Below, in pieces: positions 17,469-25,212 of a stretch of 64,000 nucleotides of DNA. The stretch is from Eubacteriales bacterium. GTDB lineage: Bacteria; Bacillota; Clostridia; Lachnospirales; Lachnospiraceae. The stretch is from positions 1 to 64,000 of the forward strand of contig JAUNDE010000005.1 in NCBI GenBank assembly GCA_030526265.1, in the 5' to 3' direction. The translations under genes and the position numbers were made by a program. The notes under the pieces are model-generated. The model worked only from the letters and a program-made list of their open reading frames with translations, made no database searches and was not told where the DNA came from. The stretch's first letter is position 1; each line of letters begins with the position of its first letter.

Positions 17469-18203
17469 ATGGCACTGTTAAAAGCAGAGAATATCAAAAA
17501 AAAGTATGGTGAAAGAACCATTATCAGTAATATAAATATTGAATTGAATCGGGGGGAGATTGTGTCGCTTCTTGGAGTCAGCGGATCGGGGAAGACAACT
17601 CTTTTTCATGTGCTCTCAGGTCTGATCGAGCCTGAAGAAGGAAATGTTTATCTGAATGATGAAGACATTACAAATAAACCGGGAAAGATCAGCTATATGC
17701 TCCAGAAAGATCTTTTATTTCCTCATAAAAAGATCATTGATAATGTATCGCTCCCGCTTGTGATCAGCGGGATGAAGAAAGAGGAGGCGCGAAAGAAAGC
17801 GGATCCGTATTTTGAAGAGTTTGGATTGAAGGGCACGCAGCAGCAGTACCCGTGTCAGCTTTCGGGAGGAATGAGGCAGAGAGCTGCGCTTCTTCGCACA
17901 TATCTCTCGTCGAACGGAGTTGCACTTCTTGATGAGCCGTTCAGCGCACTTGATACGATCACAAAATCATCGATTCATAAATGGTATCTGGACGTTATGC
18001 AGCATATTGAGCTTTCGACATTATTTATCACGCATGACATAGATGAGGCTATTCTTTTGTCTGATCGTATCTATGTATTGAAAGGACAGCCTGGAATGAT
18101 CACGGATGAGATTATAATTAAAGAGAAGAAGCCGAGAGCAGAAGACTTTAATCTGTCAGATACATTTATGAAGTATAAGCGGGAGATCATTGGCAAATTA
18201 TAA
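17469..18203 (+). CDS. thiZ: ThiZ-type ABC transporter ATPase
   Basis: 244 residues: Walker A GVSGSGKTT, Q-loop YMLQKDLLFPH, signature LSGGMRQRA, Walker B VALLDEPFSALD, and H-loop ITHDIDEAI. It belongs to the nitrate/taurine-type ATPases that pair with permeases such as the one upstream. Last gene of the riboswitch operon (46 bases after thiY). No terminator stands out before the infC promoter. Confidence 0.9.
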   Translation: MALLKAENIKKKYGERTIISNINIELNRGEIVSLLGVSGSGKTTLFHVLSGLIEPEEGNVYLNDEDITNKPGKISYMLQKDLLFPHKKIIDNVSLPLVISGMKKEEARKKADPYFEEFGLKGTQQQYPCQLSGGMRQRAALLRTYLSSNGVALLDEPFSALDTITKSSIHKWYLDVMQHIELSTLFITHDIDEAILLSDRIYVLKGQPGMITDEIIIKEKKPRAEDFNLSDTFMKYKREIIGKL

Positions 18204-18226
18204 ATTTAAAAAAAATAAAAAATAAG

Positions 18227-18256
18227 TTGACATACGTGTGTATGCTATGGTAAATT
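18227..18256 (+). promoter_or_regulatory. promoter of infC-rpmI-rplT
   Basis: TTGACA (18227-18232), 18 bases, TAAATT (18251-18256). Confidence 0.65.
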
Positions 18257-18261
18257 ATACA

Positions 18262-18453
18262 AGTGTGAAGAAAAAGTAGAGTATCCACTCTCACCTCAGC
18301 ACAATCGGGTGACTGAAGGTTTGATATTGAGACATTTTATTACCATATTTGTGTGTGAATGTAATGATATTGGGTGGATAGTCTGTGACTATTCACCCTT
18401 TTAAGTTGCAAAAAGCATGTTGTTTTAAAGTATTATGATGGAGGTGCACGACA
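18262..18453 (+). promoter_or_regulatory. infC leader with attenuator (L20-leader-like)
   Basis: About 190 untranslated bases precede infC. They end in a strong terminator, GGGTGGATAGTC/GACTATTCACCC (18372-18398) followed by TTTT. An upstream segment TATCCACTC (about 18282) is complementary to the left arm (GTGGATA), so an alternative antiterminator fold is possible. Firmicute infC operons are known to be attenuated by ribosomal protein L20 binding such a leader; the assignment rests on position and this fold, not a motif match. Confidence 0.75.
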
Positions 18454-18960
18454 ATTAGCGAATTAATGATTAACGAGCAGATCAGAGACAGAGAAGTACG
18501 CGTAATCAGTGCTGATGGAGAACAGCTTGGTGTCATGTCATCAAGAGATGCTCTGAAGCTCGCACAGGAAGCAGAATTGGATTTGGTAAAGATTGCCCCT
18601 AAGGCTCAACCGCCTGTATGTAAGATTATCGATTATGGTAAATATCGATATGAACAGGCTCGTAAAGAGAAAGAGGCTAAGAAAAAACAGAAAACGGTAG
18701 AGGTAAAGGAAGTACGTCTTTCACCGAATATTGACACCAACGATCTGAATACAAAAGTAAATAATGCTAAGAAATTTATTGAAAAAGGCAATAAGGTAAA
18801 AGTCACATTACGTTTTAGAGGTAGAGAGATGGCTCATGTTCAGCAGAGCAAACATATCTTGGATGATTTCGCTGAGCTGCTTCAGGATGTTGCAGCAGTT
18901 GAGAAACCGGCGAAATTAGAAGGACGTAATATGAGCATGGTTTTAACTGTAAAACGTTAA
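18454..18960 (+). CDS. infC: translation initiation factor IF-3, probable AUU start
   Basis: 168 residues if started at ATT 18454. IF-3 binds the 30S subunit and checks initiator tRNA and start codon. N- and C-domains are complete: INEQIRDREVRVISADGEQLG, then the basic linker RKEKEAKKKQKTVEVKEVRLSP, and VTLRFRGREMAH. The only good ribosome-binding site, GGAGGTG (18440-18446), is 9 bases from ATT 18454 but 21 bases from the first ATG (18466), which is in the same frame. Non-AUG infC starts allow autoregulation in other bacteria, so ATT is the preferred call. Confidence 0.9.
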   Translation: MSELMINEQIRDREVRVISADGEQLGVMSSRDALKLAQEAELDLVKIAPKAQPPVCKIIDYGKYRYEQARKEKEAKKKQKTVEVKEVRLSPNIDTNDLNTKVNNAKKFIEKGNKVKVTLRFRGREMAHVQQSKHILDDFAELLQDVAAVEKPAKLEGRNMSMVLTVKR

Positions 18961-18992
18961 AAATAAGAACTTAATCAAGGAGGATTTTAATC

Positions 18993-19190
18993 ATGCCAAA
19001 AATTAAAACAAGCAGAGCAGCAGCAAAGCGCTTCAAAGTAACAGGTACAGGAAAATTAAAAAGAAGCAAAGCATATAAGAGCCATATCTTAACAAAGAAG
19101 TCTACGAAGAGAAAAAGAAATCTCAGACAGTCTACAATTACAGATGCTACTAACGTAAAGAATATGAAGAAAGTATTGCCATATCTCTAA
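18993..19190 (+). CDS. rpmI: 50S ribosomal protein L35
   Basis: 65 residues, very basic. It contains the L35 pattern [20 protein letters not shown], followed by [11 protein letters not shown] and [10 protein letters not shown]. Located between infC and rplT as usual, with AAGGAGG 9 bases before ATG 18993. Expected to be controlled with infC and rplT through the upstream leader. Confidence 0.97.
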   Translation: MPKIKTSRAAAKRFKVTGTGKLKRSKAYKSHILTKKSTKRKRNLRQSTITDATNVKNMKKVLPYL

Positions 19191-19221
19191 GATTTGGTAA
19201 ATATTGAAGGAGGAATAAGAC

Positions 19222-19578
19222 ATGGCAAGAATTAAAGGCGGATTGAACGCTAAGAAAAAACATAACAGAACATTAAAGTTAGCAAAAGGATACAGAGGAG
19301 CACGTTCTAAACAGTACAGAGTTGCTAAGCAGTCTGTAATGAGAGCTCTTACATCTGCATACGCAGGCAGAAAACAGCGCAAACGTCAGATGCGTCAGCT
19401 CTGGATTGCCCGTATCAATGCAGCAGCAAGAATGAATGGTCTTTCATACAGCAAAATGATGCACGGGCTTAAACTTGCTAACGTTGATATCAACAGAAAA
19501 ATGCTTGCAGAGATGGCAGTGAATGATGCTGCAGGATTTGCATCACTTGCTGAAGTTGCAAAAAGCAAATTAGCTTAA
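19222..19578 (+). CDS. rplT: 50S ribosomal protein L20
   Basis: 118 residues, standard length. Signature stretches are [59 protein letters not shown] and the C-terminal [13 protein letters not shown]20 assembles early on 23S rRNA and in Firmicutes represses its own operon through the infC leader. AAGGAGG precedes ATG 19222. No clear terminator follows before the tRNA promoter. Confidence 0.97.
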   Translation: MARIKGGLNAKKKHNRTLKLAKGYRGARSKQYRVAKQSVMRALTSAYAGRKQRKRQMRQLWIARINAAARMNGLSYSKMMHGLKLANVDINRKMLAEMAVNDAAGFASLAEVAKSKLA

Positions 19579-19610
19579 TTGTTTAAATAATTAAAAATAT
19601 TAAAAAAATA

Positions 19611-19639
19611 TTGACATCTGTCCGAGATTATAGTATTAT
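19611..19639 (+). promoter_or_regulatory. promoter of tRNA-Leu copy 1
   Basis: TTGACA (19611-19616), 17 bases, TATTAT (19634-19639). Confidence 0.75.
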
Positions 19640-19662
19640 AAATCCCGGACAGAAAAAGTCAC

Positions 19663-19747
19663 GCGGAAGTGTCGGAACTGGCAGACGAGCAAGACTAAGG
19701 ATCTTGTGCATATTGCTTGCGTACGGGTTCAAGTCCCGTCTTCCGCA
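19663..19747 (+). tRNA. tRNA-Leu(AAG), copy 1
   Basis: 85-base class II tRNA. Acceptor GCGGAAG/CTTCCGC with discriminator A, anticodon stem CAAGA/TCTTG with loop CTAAGGA (anticodon AAG, for CUU), a long variable arm and T-arm ACGGG-TTCAAGT-CCCGT. No CCA is encoded. Identical in sequence to 19914-19998. An A at position 34 is expected to need deamination to inosine. Confidence 0.95.
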
Positions 19748-19751
19748 TCGG

Positions 19752-19780
19752 AACCCTGAGAGTAATATCTCGGGGTTTTT
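19752..19780 (+). terminator. terminator of tRNA-Leu copy 1
   Basis: AACCCTGAGA/TCTCGGGGTT stem with a six-base loop, then TTT. Confidence 0.85.
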
Positions 19781-19812
19781 ATCTCTGTCAAAGAAGACTC
19801 CTGCTTCTTAAG
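19776..19812. repeat. degraded copy of the dispersed repeat (left end only)
   Basis: TTTTATCTCTGTCAAAGAAG just after the terminator matches TTTTATCTCAGTCGAAGAAG at 37115-37134, also just after a terminator; the rest differs. Confidence 0.4.
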
Positions 19813-19863
19813 TGGTGAGTAATAAGAAATTGAAACAAGTATAAGAAAAAATCAAAATACATG

Positions 19864-19892
19864 TTGACACCTGTGTGAGATTGTGATAATAT
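19864..19892 (+). promoter_or_regulatory. promoter of tRNA-Leu copy 2
   Basis: TTGACA (19864-19869), 17 bases, TAATAT (19887-19892). The surrounding sequence resembles the copy 1 promoter, which suggests tandem duplication including the promoter. Confidence 0.75.
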
Positions 19893-19913
19893 AATTTAGG
19901 TCGAAAGAGACGC

Positions 19914-19998
19914 GCGGAAGTGTCGGAACTGGCAGACGAGCAAGACTAAGGATCTTGTGCATATTGCTTGCGTACGGGTTCAAGTCCCGTCTTCCGCA
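19914..19998 (+). tRNA. tRNA-Leu(AAG), copy 2
   Basis: Identical over all 85 bases to 19663-19747, including the AAG anticodon. It has its own promoter and terminator, so the two are separate transcripts. Confidence 0.95.
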
Positions 19999-20000
19999 TT

Positions 20001-20036
20001 AAAAACCTTGGGATTGAAATCTCAAGGTTTTTTCTA
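20001..20036 (+). terminator. terminator of tRNA-Leu copy 2
   Basis: AAAACCTTGGGAT/ATCTCAAGGTTTT stem (one mismatch) followed by TT, directly after the tRNA. Confidence 0.85.
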
Positions 20037-20108
20037 TATAATAAATTCGGATATCTGGAATGTCCTTGATTTATAAACGATTTAAAAATATATAAGAGGT
20101 GGATGAGT

Positions 20109-21263
20109 ATGACAATAACAAACGACATCAAGTACGTAGGCGTGAACGATCATGAGGTGGATCTTTTTGAGGGACAGTATATTGTACCAAACGGAATGGC
20201 ATACAACTCATATGTGATTATGGATGAAAAGATTGCAGTTATGGATACTGTTGATGAAAGATTTGCAGGTGAGTGGCTTGCGAACATCAAAAATGTTCTT
20301 GGAGATAAGACACCGGACTATCTTATCATTCAGCATATGGAGCCGGATCATTCTGCGAATATCAAAGCGTTTTTAGAGGTTTATCCGGAAGCGGCTGTTG
20401 TCGGCAATGCAAAAACATTTACAATGATGGATCAGTTTTACAAAGTTGATGAATCTGTAAATCGCCTGACAGTAACTGACAAAGAGACGCTTTCCCTTGG
20501 AGCACATACACTGACATTTGTATTTGCGCCAATGGTACACTGGCCTGAAGTAATGGTGACTTATGACAGCACAGACAAAGTTCTTTTCTCGGCAGACGGA
20601 TTTGGCAAATTCGGAGCTCTGGATGTGGAGGAAGACTGGGATTGTGAGGCTAGACGTTACTATTTTGGAATCGTTGGGAAATATGGACTTCAGGTACAGA
20701 AACTTTTGAAAGTGGCTGCGACATTGGATATTCAGACGATCTGCCCGCTTCACGGACCGATCTTAAAAGAAGACCTTGGCCACTATATTGAAAAATATGA
20801 TATCTGGTCATCATATCGTCCGGAAAACAAAGGTGTATTTATTGCTTATGCTTCCGTTTATGGACATACAAAAGCTGCTGCTGAGCTTCTTGCTGCGAAA
20901 CTGGAAGAAAAAGGATGCGAGAAAGTAGCAATCGCAGATCTTGCACGTGAAGACATGGCTGAATGTGTAGAAGATGCATTCCGATACGACAGACTTGTTC
21001 TTGCGTCAGTGACATATAACGGAGATATTTTCCCTTGTATGAAGACATTTATTGAAGGCCTTGTTGAGAGAAACTATCAGAACCGCACGGTTGCATTTGT
21101 TGAGAATGGAACATGGGGACCGATGGCGAAGAAGGTTATGAGCGGAATGTTTGAAAAGAGCAAAAATATTACATTTACAGAAGAGAGTGTAACGGTTCGC
21201 TCTGCGCTCAATGAAGATTCCGAGGCGGCAATTGAGAGACTGGCAGAAGAGCTTTGCAGATAA
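20109..21263 (+). CDS. flavodiiron protein (FprA family)
   Basis: 384 residues: an N-terminal metallo-beta-lactamase-like diiron domain and a C-terminal flavodoxin domain. The metal ligands are all present: HMEPDH (H-x-E-x-D-H), the His in VHWPEVMVTY, the Asp in SADGFG and the His in CPLHGPI. The flavodoxin part begins with FIAYASVYGHTKAAA and contains NGTWGP. Such enzymes reduce O2 to water or NO to N2O and protect strict anaerobes. AGAGGT fits ATG 20109 (8 bases) better than ATG 20103. A partner rubredoxin is not seen nearby. Confidence 0.92.
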   Translation: MTITNDIKYVGVNDHEVDLFEGQYIVPNGMAYNSYVIMDEKIAVMDTVDERFAGEWLANIKNVLGDKTPDYLIIQHMEPDHSANIKAFLEVYPEAAVVGNAKTFTMMDQFYKVDESVNRLTVTDKETLSLGAHTLTFVFAPMVHWPEVMVTYDSTDKVLFSADGFGKFGALDVEEDWDCEARRYYFGIVGKYGLQVQKLLKVAATLDIQTICPLHGPILKEDLGHYIEKYDIWSSYRPENKGVFIAYASVYGHTKAAAELLAAKLEEKGCEKVAIADLAREDMAECVEDAFRYDRLVLASVTYNGDIFPCMKTFIEGLVERNYQNRTVAFVENGTWGPMAKKVMSGMFEKSKNITFTEESVTVRSALNEDSEAAIERLAEELCR

Positions 21264-21282
21264 TAAGGTAAGGTAATTGATA

Positions 21283-21828
21283 ATGAAGTTGATGGTAGCA
21301 TCAGACATACATGGCTCTGCGTATTATTGCAGACAGATGTTAGAGGCATTTGAAAGAGAATGTGCAGACAGATTATTATTGTTAGGTGATATTTTATATC
21401 ATGGGCCGAGAAATGATCTTCCGATGGAGTATGCACCAAAAGAAGTGATCGGGCTTTTGAATGCAGTGAAAACGAAATTATTCTGTGTGAGGGGGAACTG
21501 TGATACGGAAGTTGATCAGATGGTTCTTGATTTTCCGATCCTGGCAGATTACTGCGTACTGTCCGGTGGAGATCGACTGATCTATGCGACACATGGTCAT
21601 TGTTTCAATATGAAAAATCTGCCGCCGCTTCAGAGGGGGGATATTCTTTTGCATGGCCATACACATATTCCGGCCTGGGAATCGTTTGGTAATGATAATC
21701 TTTATCTGAATCCAGGTTCGATATCAATCCCAAAGGAGAGTAGTGAGCACGGATATATGATCATGGAAGATGAGATGATTATCTGGAAAAATCTGGAAAG
21801 AAAAATTTACCACACCGAAAAAATCTAG
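21283..21828 (+). CDS. YfcE-type metallophosphoesterase
   Basis: 181 residues. Calcineurin-like phosphodiesterase with the motif series SDIHGS, LLLGDILYHGPRN, VRGNCD, ATHGH and LHGHTHIP, which supply the two-metal site. The substrate in the cell is not known for this family. AAGG about 9 bases before ATG 21283 makes it preferable to the TTG at 21277. It starts 19 bases after the flavodiiron gene and probably shares its transcript. The stop codon lies within the terminator hairpin. Confidence 0.9.
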   Translation: MKLMVASDIHGSAYYCRQMLEAFERECADRLLLLGDILYHGPRNDLPMEYAPKEVIGLLNAVKTKLFCVRGNCDTEVDQMVLDFPILADYCVLSGGDRLIYATHGHCFNMKNLPPLQRGDILLHGHTHIPAWESFGNDNLYLNPGSISIPKESSEHGYMIMEDEMIIWKNLERKIYHTEKI

Positions 21829-21838
21829 TGTGGTAAAT
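21805..21838 (+). terminator. terminator overlapping the yfcE-type stop codon
   Basis: Stem ATTTACCACAC/GTGTGGTAAAT (11 bp, 21805-21815 and 21828-21838), followed by CAATATTT. Confidence 0.65.
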
Positions 21839-21848
21839 CAATATTTCA

Positions 21849-21903
21849 GAGAAGCGCTGCGCGAGGATATGTGCGACTGGTCTCACGTACGTTCTACTTA
21901 AAA
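21849..21903. repeat. dispersed intergenic repeat, diverged copy
   Basis: GGTCTCACGTACGTTCTACTT here matches GGTCTCACGTGCGTTTGACTT in the 1.9-kb copy; the left half is different (GCGCTGCGCGAGG). It again lies directly behind a terminator. Confidence 0.5.
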
Positions 21904-21961
21904 ATCATAAAATAGAATAAATATGTCACGTTTATGGCAGACGATGTTTGTGGAAAGTGAG

Positions 21962-22741
21962 TTATACAAGCTGTGAGAGCACGCTTAGGACACTTGGAAC
22001 GACATTGTCTGCCTGTTCTTTTACTTCCGGAATAGCACTTTGCATAGCATAGCTTGTTCCGGCACATCGAAGCATCTCGAGGTCGTTGCTCTGATCTCCG
22101 AAGCAGATACATTCTTCCTTTTTGATCCCCAATCGATTCATAAGTGTCTGTAGTGCGAGCCCCTTGTTTGCGTTTGGTGCAATGAAATCAAGCCAGTGAT
22201 CTGCGGAAGTTGCAACACGGATTTGATCTCCGATTTTTTTCTTGAAAAATGGCTCGAGATTCTTTGTTCCTTTTATGTCAAAAATGGCAACTTTCAGTAT
22301 TGTTTCTTTGATGTCTCTCAGATTGTCAACCTGAACGACCTGATTATTTCGTTCTCTGAGAACACGGATGAAACCTTCATCTTTTGAGTCGGTAATATAG
22401 GAATCTTTTACTGAGAAAACACAGTTTCTCGTTTGAAATGTCTGTTCGTACTCATCGAGCCCATCCAGAATCTGGCAAATGATATCAGAGGGGATCGATC
22501 CGGTTGAGAGCACCTCGCCATTCAGTATGCATAATGATCCATTTTCTGAGATATATGGCATATCAAATCCAAGTGGAGCAAACAGGTGGCGCATATTGAA
22601 ATATTGCCTGCCGCTGTTCGGAACGAAAATGATCCCTTTCTTGTGAAGTTTTTTCAGCGTTTCTATTAGTTCTTCTGACAGAGACTGCTCGTAGTTGTTT
22701 ATTAAAGTTCCGTCAAGATCGCTTGCAATTAATTTGATCAT
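21962..22741 (-). CDS. Cof-type HAD hydrolase
   Basis: 259 residues, HAD class IIB. The nucleophile motif IASDLDGTLINN is at the N-terminus, the PNSGRQ motif II near residue 40, and the metal motif FGDQSNDLEML near the C-terminus, with a C2B cap between. These phosphatases act on sugar phosphates, PLP or flavin phosphates; no neighbour tells which. ATG at 22741 has AGAAGGA upstream on the minus strand. It is convergent with the YfcE-type gene. Confidence 0.88.
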   Translation of the reverse strand: MIKLIASDLDGTLINNYEQSLSEELIETLKKLHKKGIIFVPNSGRQYFNMRHLFAPLGFDMPYISENGSLCILNGEVLSTGSIPSDIICQILDGLDEYEQTFQTRNCVFSVKDSYITDSKDEGFIRVLRERNNQVVQVDNLRDIKETILKVAIFDIKGTKNLEPFFKKKIGDQIRVATSADHWLDFIAPNANKGLALQTLMNRLGIKKEECICFGDQSNDLEMLRCAGTSYAMQSAIPEVKEQADNVVPSVLSVLSQLV

Positions 22742-22821
22742 AACATAGTCCTTCTTTCAGAATTGTATTAGGAAATGAAACGGGTATTTTTATTTCCTTG
22801 TTTAGTGTATAGAATAATGAA

Positions 22822-22962
22822 TTTAAAATCAATAAAAAACGATTTTAAAATCAAAATTCATATCTGACTTTTGCAAACAAACATTGATTTTTGTTGATAC
22901 TTTTACAAAACGAAAAATAAATAAAAATAAATATACAAAATCAATAAAAAAATAGTGATAAA
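22822..22962. promoter_or_regulatory. AT-rich operator-like region before the SorC operon
   Basis: It holds an inverted repeat TTTAAAATC (22822-22830)/GATTTTAAA (22841-22849), and AAATCAATAAAAAA twice (about 22826 and 22940). Near-direct repeats CTTTTGCAAA (about 22867) and CTTTTACAAA (about 22900) are also present. It lies between a divergent HAD gene and the SorC promoter and could hold the regulator's binding sites; no match to a known operator. Confidence 0.4.
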
Positions 22963-22986
22963 ATATAAAAACATAAAAATAAACGA

Positions 22987-23016
22987 TTGACAGGTGTCGG
23001 GGGATGGAGATATAAT
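22987..23016 (+). promoter_or_regulatory. promoter of the SorC-araM-HAD-rpiB operon
   Basis: Consensus TTGACA (22987-22992), 18 bases, TATAAT (23011-23016). It overlaps an in-frame GTG at 22994, ruling that codon out as the start of the regulator. Confidence 0.85.
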
Positions 23017-23038
23017 ACACACTGTAGGAGATGGAAAA

Positions 23039-23998
23039 ATGAGAAAACTTGTGAATGATCCTCGCCTTATGACAAAGGTGTGTGATATGTATTACAACCA
23101 AAAAAGAAGTCAGCAGCAGATTATGGATGAGTTAAAACTGTCCCGTCCGACTGTTGCCAGACTTTTGGAGTCAGCGAGAGATGAAGGAATTGTTCAGATT
23201 TCGATACCGAATCTTGATGTGATCAAATACTGGGAGCTGGAGCGAATCATTGAAGAGAAATATGGTCTCCGGGAAGTTATGGTGGTTGATTCTGGAGAGT
23301 CTGACATGGAATTGAAAGAGTCTCTTGGAAAGGCAGCGGCAAGATATCTGCAGTATGTGGTTACTGATGATTGCACGATCGGCATATCAATGGGTGATAC
23401 GCTGTATCACATGACAAATCATATAGAGCCAAGAAAACGGCAGGGGATCACAGTTGTTCCGCTTGTAGGAGGCATGGGACAGCTGCGGATGGAACTTCAT
23501 GCAAACAGCCTTGCTGAAAGTGTTGCGAGAGCATATGAAGGCGAATTTGTCCCGTTTCATGCACCTGGCCGGGTGACCAATGCGTCTGTGCGAAGAGAAC
23601 TGCTCAGAGATGAGAGCCTTGCGAGAGCTGTTCGATGTATGGAGCAGGTCGATGTAGCACTGGTGGGAATCGGATATCCAAATGAACGCTCTGCTTTGAA
23701 AGCAACCGGATATTATAAAGAAAAAGAGATTGAAAGTCTTATTGCAAAACGGGTCGCCGGAGAATTGTGTATGCAGTTTTACGATGTAAATGGGAATGCT
23801 GCACCGTACAAAAAAGATACGAACACGATTGGTATTGATGTGAAGAAACTTCGAAAGATTCCTGTATGTGTCGGAATTGCCGGGGGCTCTGAAAAGCTCT
23901 CTGCGGTAAAAGGCGCCATTGCCGGAAAGTATATTAACACGCTGATCACGGATGTGGACTGTGCGAGACAGCTTGCGTCCGAAAATGATAATAAATAA
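23039..23998 (+). CDS. SorC/DeoR-type sugar-phosphate-responsive regulator
   Basis: 319 residues. N-terminal helix-turn-helix (KVCDMYYNQKRSQQQIMDEL, LSRPTVARLLESARDEGIV) followed by the SorC effector domain, with GISMGDTLYHM, VVPLVGGMGQ and VCVGIAGGSEK. Such regulators respond to phosphorylated sugars or polyols and usually control the genes they sit with. AGGAG at 23026-23030 serves ATG 23039 (8 bases). It is the first gene of an operon with an AraM-type dehydrogenase, a phosphatase and an isomerase; the effector is unknown. Confidence 0.88.
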   Translation: MRKLVNDPRLMTKVCDMYYNQKRSQQQIMDELKLSRPTVARLLESARDEGIVQISIPNLDVIKYWELERIIEEKYGLREVMVVDSGESDMELKESLGKAAARYLQYVVTDDCTIGISMGDTLYHMTNHIEPRKRQGITVVPLVGGMGQLRMELHANSLAESVARAYEGEFVPFHAPGRVTNASVRRELLRDESLARAVRCMEQVDVALVGIGYPNERSALKATGYYKEKEIESLIAKRVAGELCMQFYDVNGNAAPYKKDTNTIGIDVKKLRKIPVCVGIAGGSEKLSAVKGAIAGKYINTLITDVDCARQLASENDNK

Positions 23999-24021
23999 AA
24001 AGATTAAAGGAGACTGTAACG

Positions 24022-25200
24022 ATGAATGAAATTCTTAACCTGACTATCAATGAAATGCCACAGACAGAGTTTGACTGTTCCTGCGGACGTCATCACAATT
24101 TCAGTGTACACGATATGTCTATCCGTAAGGGAGCGATCGAAGATCTGCCAAAGATGGCAGAGCCTTTTAAAGATGGCAAAATTTTGGTAGTGTTTGATAA
24201 CAATACATATGAGGTTGCCGGAAAGAAAGCAGTGGCACTCTTAGAGGAAAATGGATTTAATATCAAAGAGCTTCTGTTCGATACAGGAAATGATATTTTG
24301 ATCCCGGATGAGAAGACGCTGGGACGCATCTTGCAGGAGCAGGATCTTGATGTGAAACTTATGATCGCTGTAGGATCAGGAGTTATCAATGATTCTGTGA
24401 AATTTGTTACTTCCCGTACAGGCCTTCCATACATTATCGTTGCGACAGCTCCTTCTATGGACGGTTATGTTGCAGATGGTGCTCCGATCATTTCAAATGG
24501 ATATAAATATTCTCCGGTGGCACATCTGACATATGGACTTGTCGGAGATACGGATATTTTGCAGACAGCCCCACAGGATCTGATCCAGGCGGGATTTGGT
24601 GATGTGGTAGGAAAGATCACAGCACTTGCTGACTGGGATCTTTCGGTAAAAGCAAATGGAGATTATCGCTGTGACACATGTGTAACACTTGTTCAGCGCG
24701 CACTTGATAAATGTTTTGCAACAGCAGATGGATTGAAAGACAGGAATGCAGAATCGCTGGGAGCGCTTCTTGAGGCACTTACACTTACCGGTGTTGCAAT
24801 GGCACTTGTAAACATTTCTCGTCCTGCTTCCGGAGCAGAGCATATGCTTTCTCACTATTGGGAGATGGATTACATCGCAAGAGGACTGAATCCAAACCAC
24901 CATGGCATCCAGGTTGGAGTTGCGACGCCGGTGATCGCCCGTTTCTTTGAGAAAATGGAGGATATCCTTCCGGAGGGAGTGAAAGAATGGTGTATGCCGC
25001 ATGAAGAGATCGAGGATCTTCTTAGAAAAGGAGGAGCACCGACAAGTCCGAAGGAGATTGGGATTGACAGAGAACTTTTTCACGCAAGTCTTCTGAACGG
25101 ATACAATGTTCGTCCTCGTTATTCAATCATGCAGTTTGCAAAAGATAAAGGACGTCTGGAAGAGATCGCAGACAAGATTACAGAAGAAATCTACGGGTAA
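24022..25200 (+). CDS. glycerol-1-phosphate dehydrogenase homologue (AraM/EgsA family)
   Basis: 392 residues of the iron-containing alcohol dehydrogenase superfamily, AraM branch. It starts FDCSCGRHHN, continues with the NAD site AVGSGVINDSVKF, then APSMDGYVADGAP, GFGDVVGKITALADW, and metal-binding residues in GAEHMLSHYWEM and NPNHHGIQVG. Relatives reduce dihydroxyacetone phosphate to sn-glycerol 1-phosphate (Bacillus AraM with Ni2+). Here it is behind a sugar-type regulator, followed 12 bases later by a NagD-type phosphatase. The substrate could be another polyol phosphate. AAAGGAG precedes ATG 24022. Confidence 0.88.
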   Translation: MNEILNLTINEMPQTEFDCSCGRHHNFSVHDMSIRKGAIEDLPKMAEPFKDGKILVVFDNNTYEVAGKKAVALLEENGFNIKELLFDTGNDILIPDEKTLGRILQEQDLDVKLMIAVGSGVINDSVKFVTSRTGLPYIIVATAPSMDGYVADGAPIISNGYKYSPVAHLTYGLVGDTDILQTAPQDLIQAGFGDVVGKITALADWDLSVKANGDYRCDTCVTLVQRALDKCFATADGLKDRNAESLGALLEALTLTGVAMALVNISRPASGAEHMLSHYWEMDYIARGLNPNHHGIQVGVATPVIARFFEKMEDILPEGVKEWCMPHEEIEDLLRKGGAPTSPKEIGIDRELFHASLLNGYNVRPRYSIMQFAKDKGRLEEIADKITEEIYG

Positions 25201-25212
25201 GAGGAGTTGGAT

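Noticed and set aside
22994..23038. Earlier GTG start for the SorC regulator
   Set aside because: It overlaps the -35/-10 of the promoter and has no ribosome-binding site.
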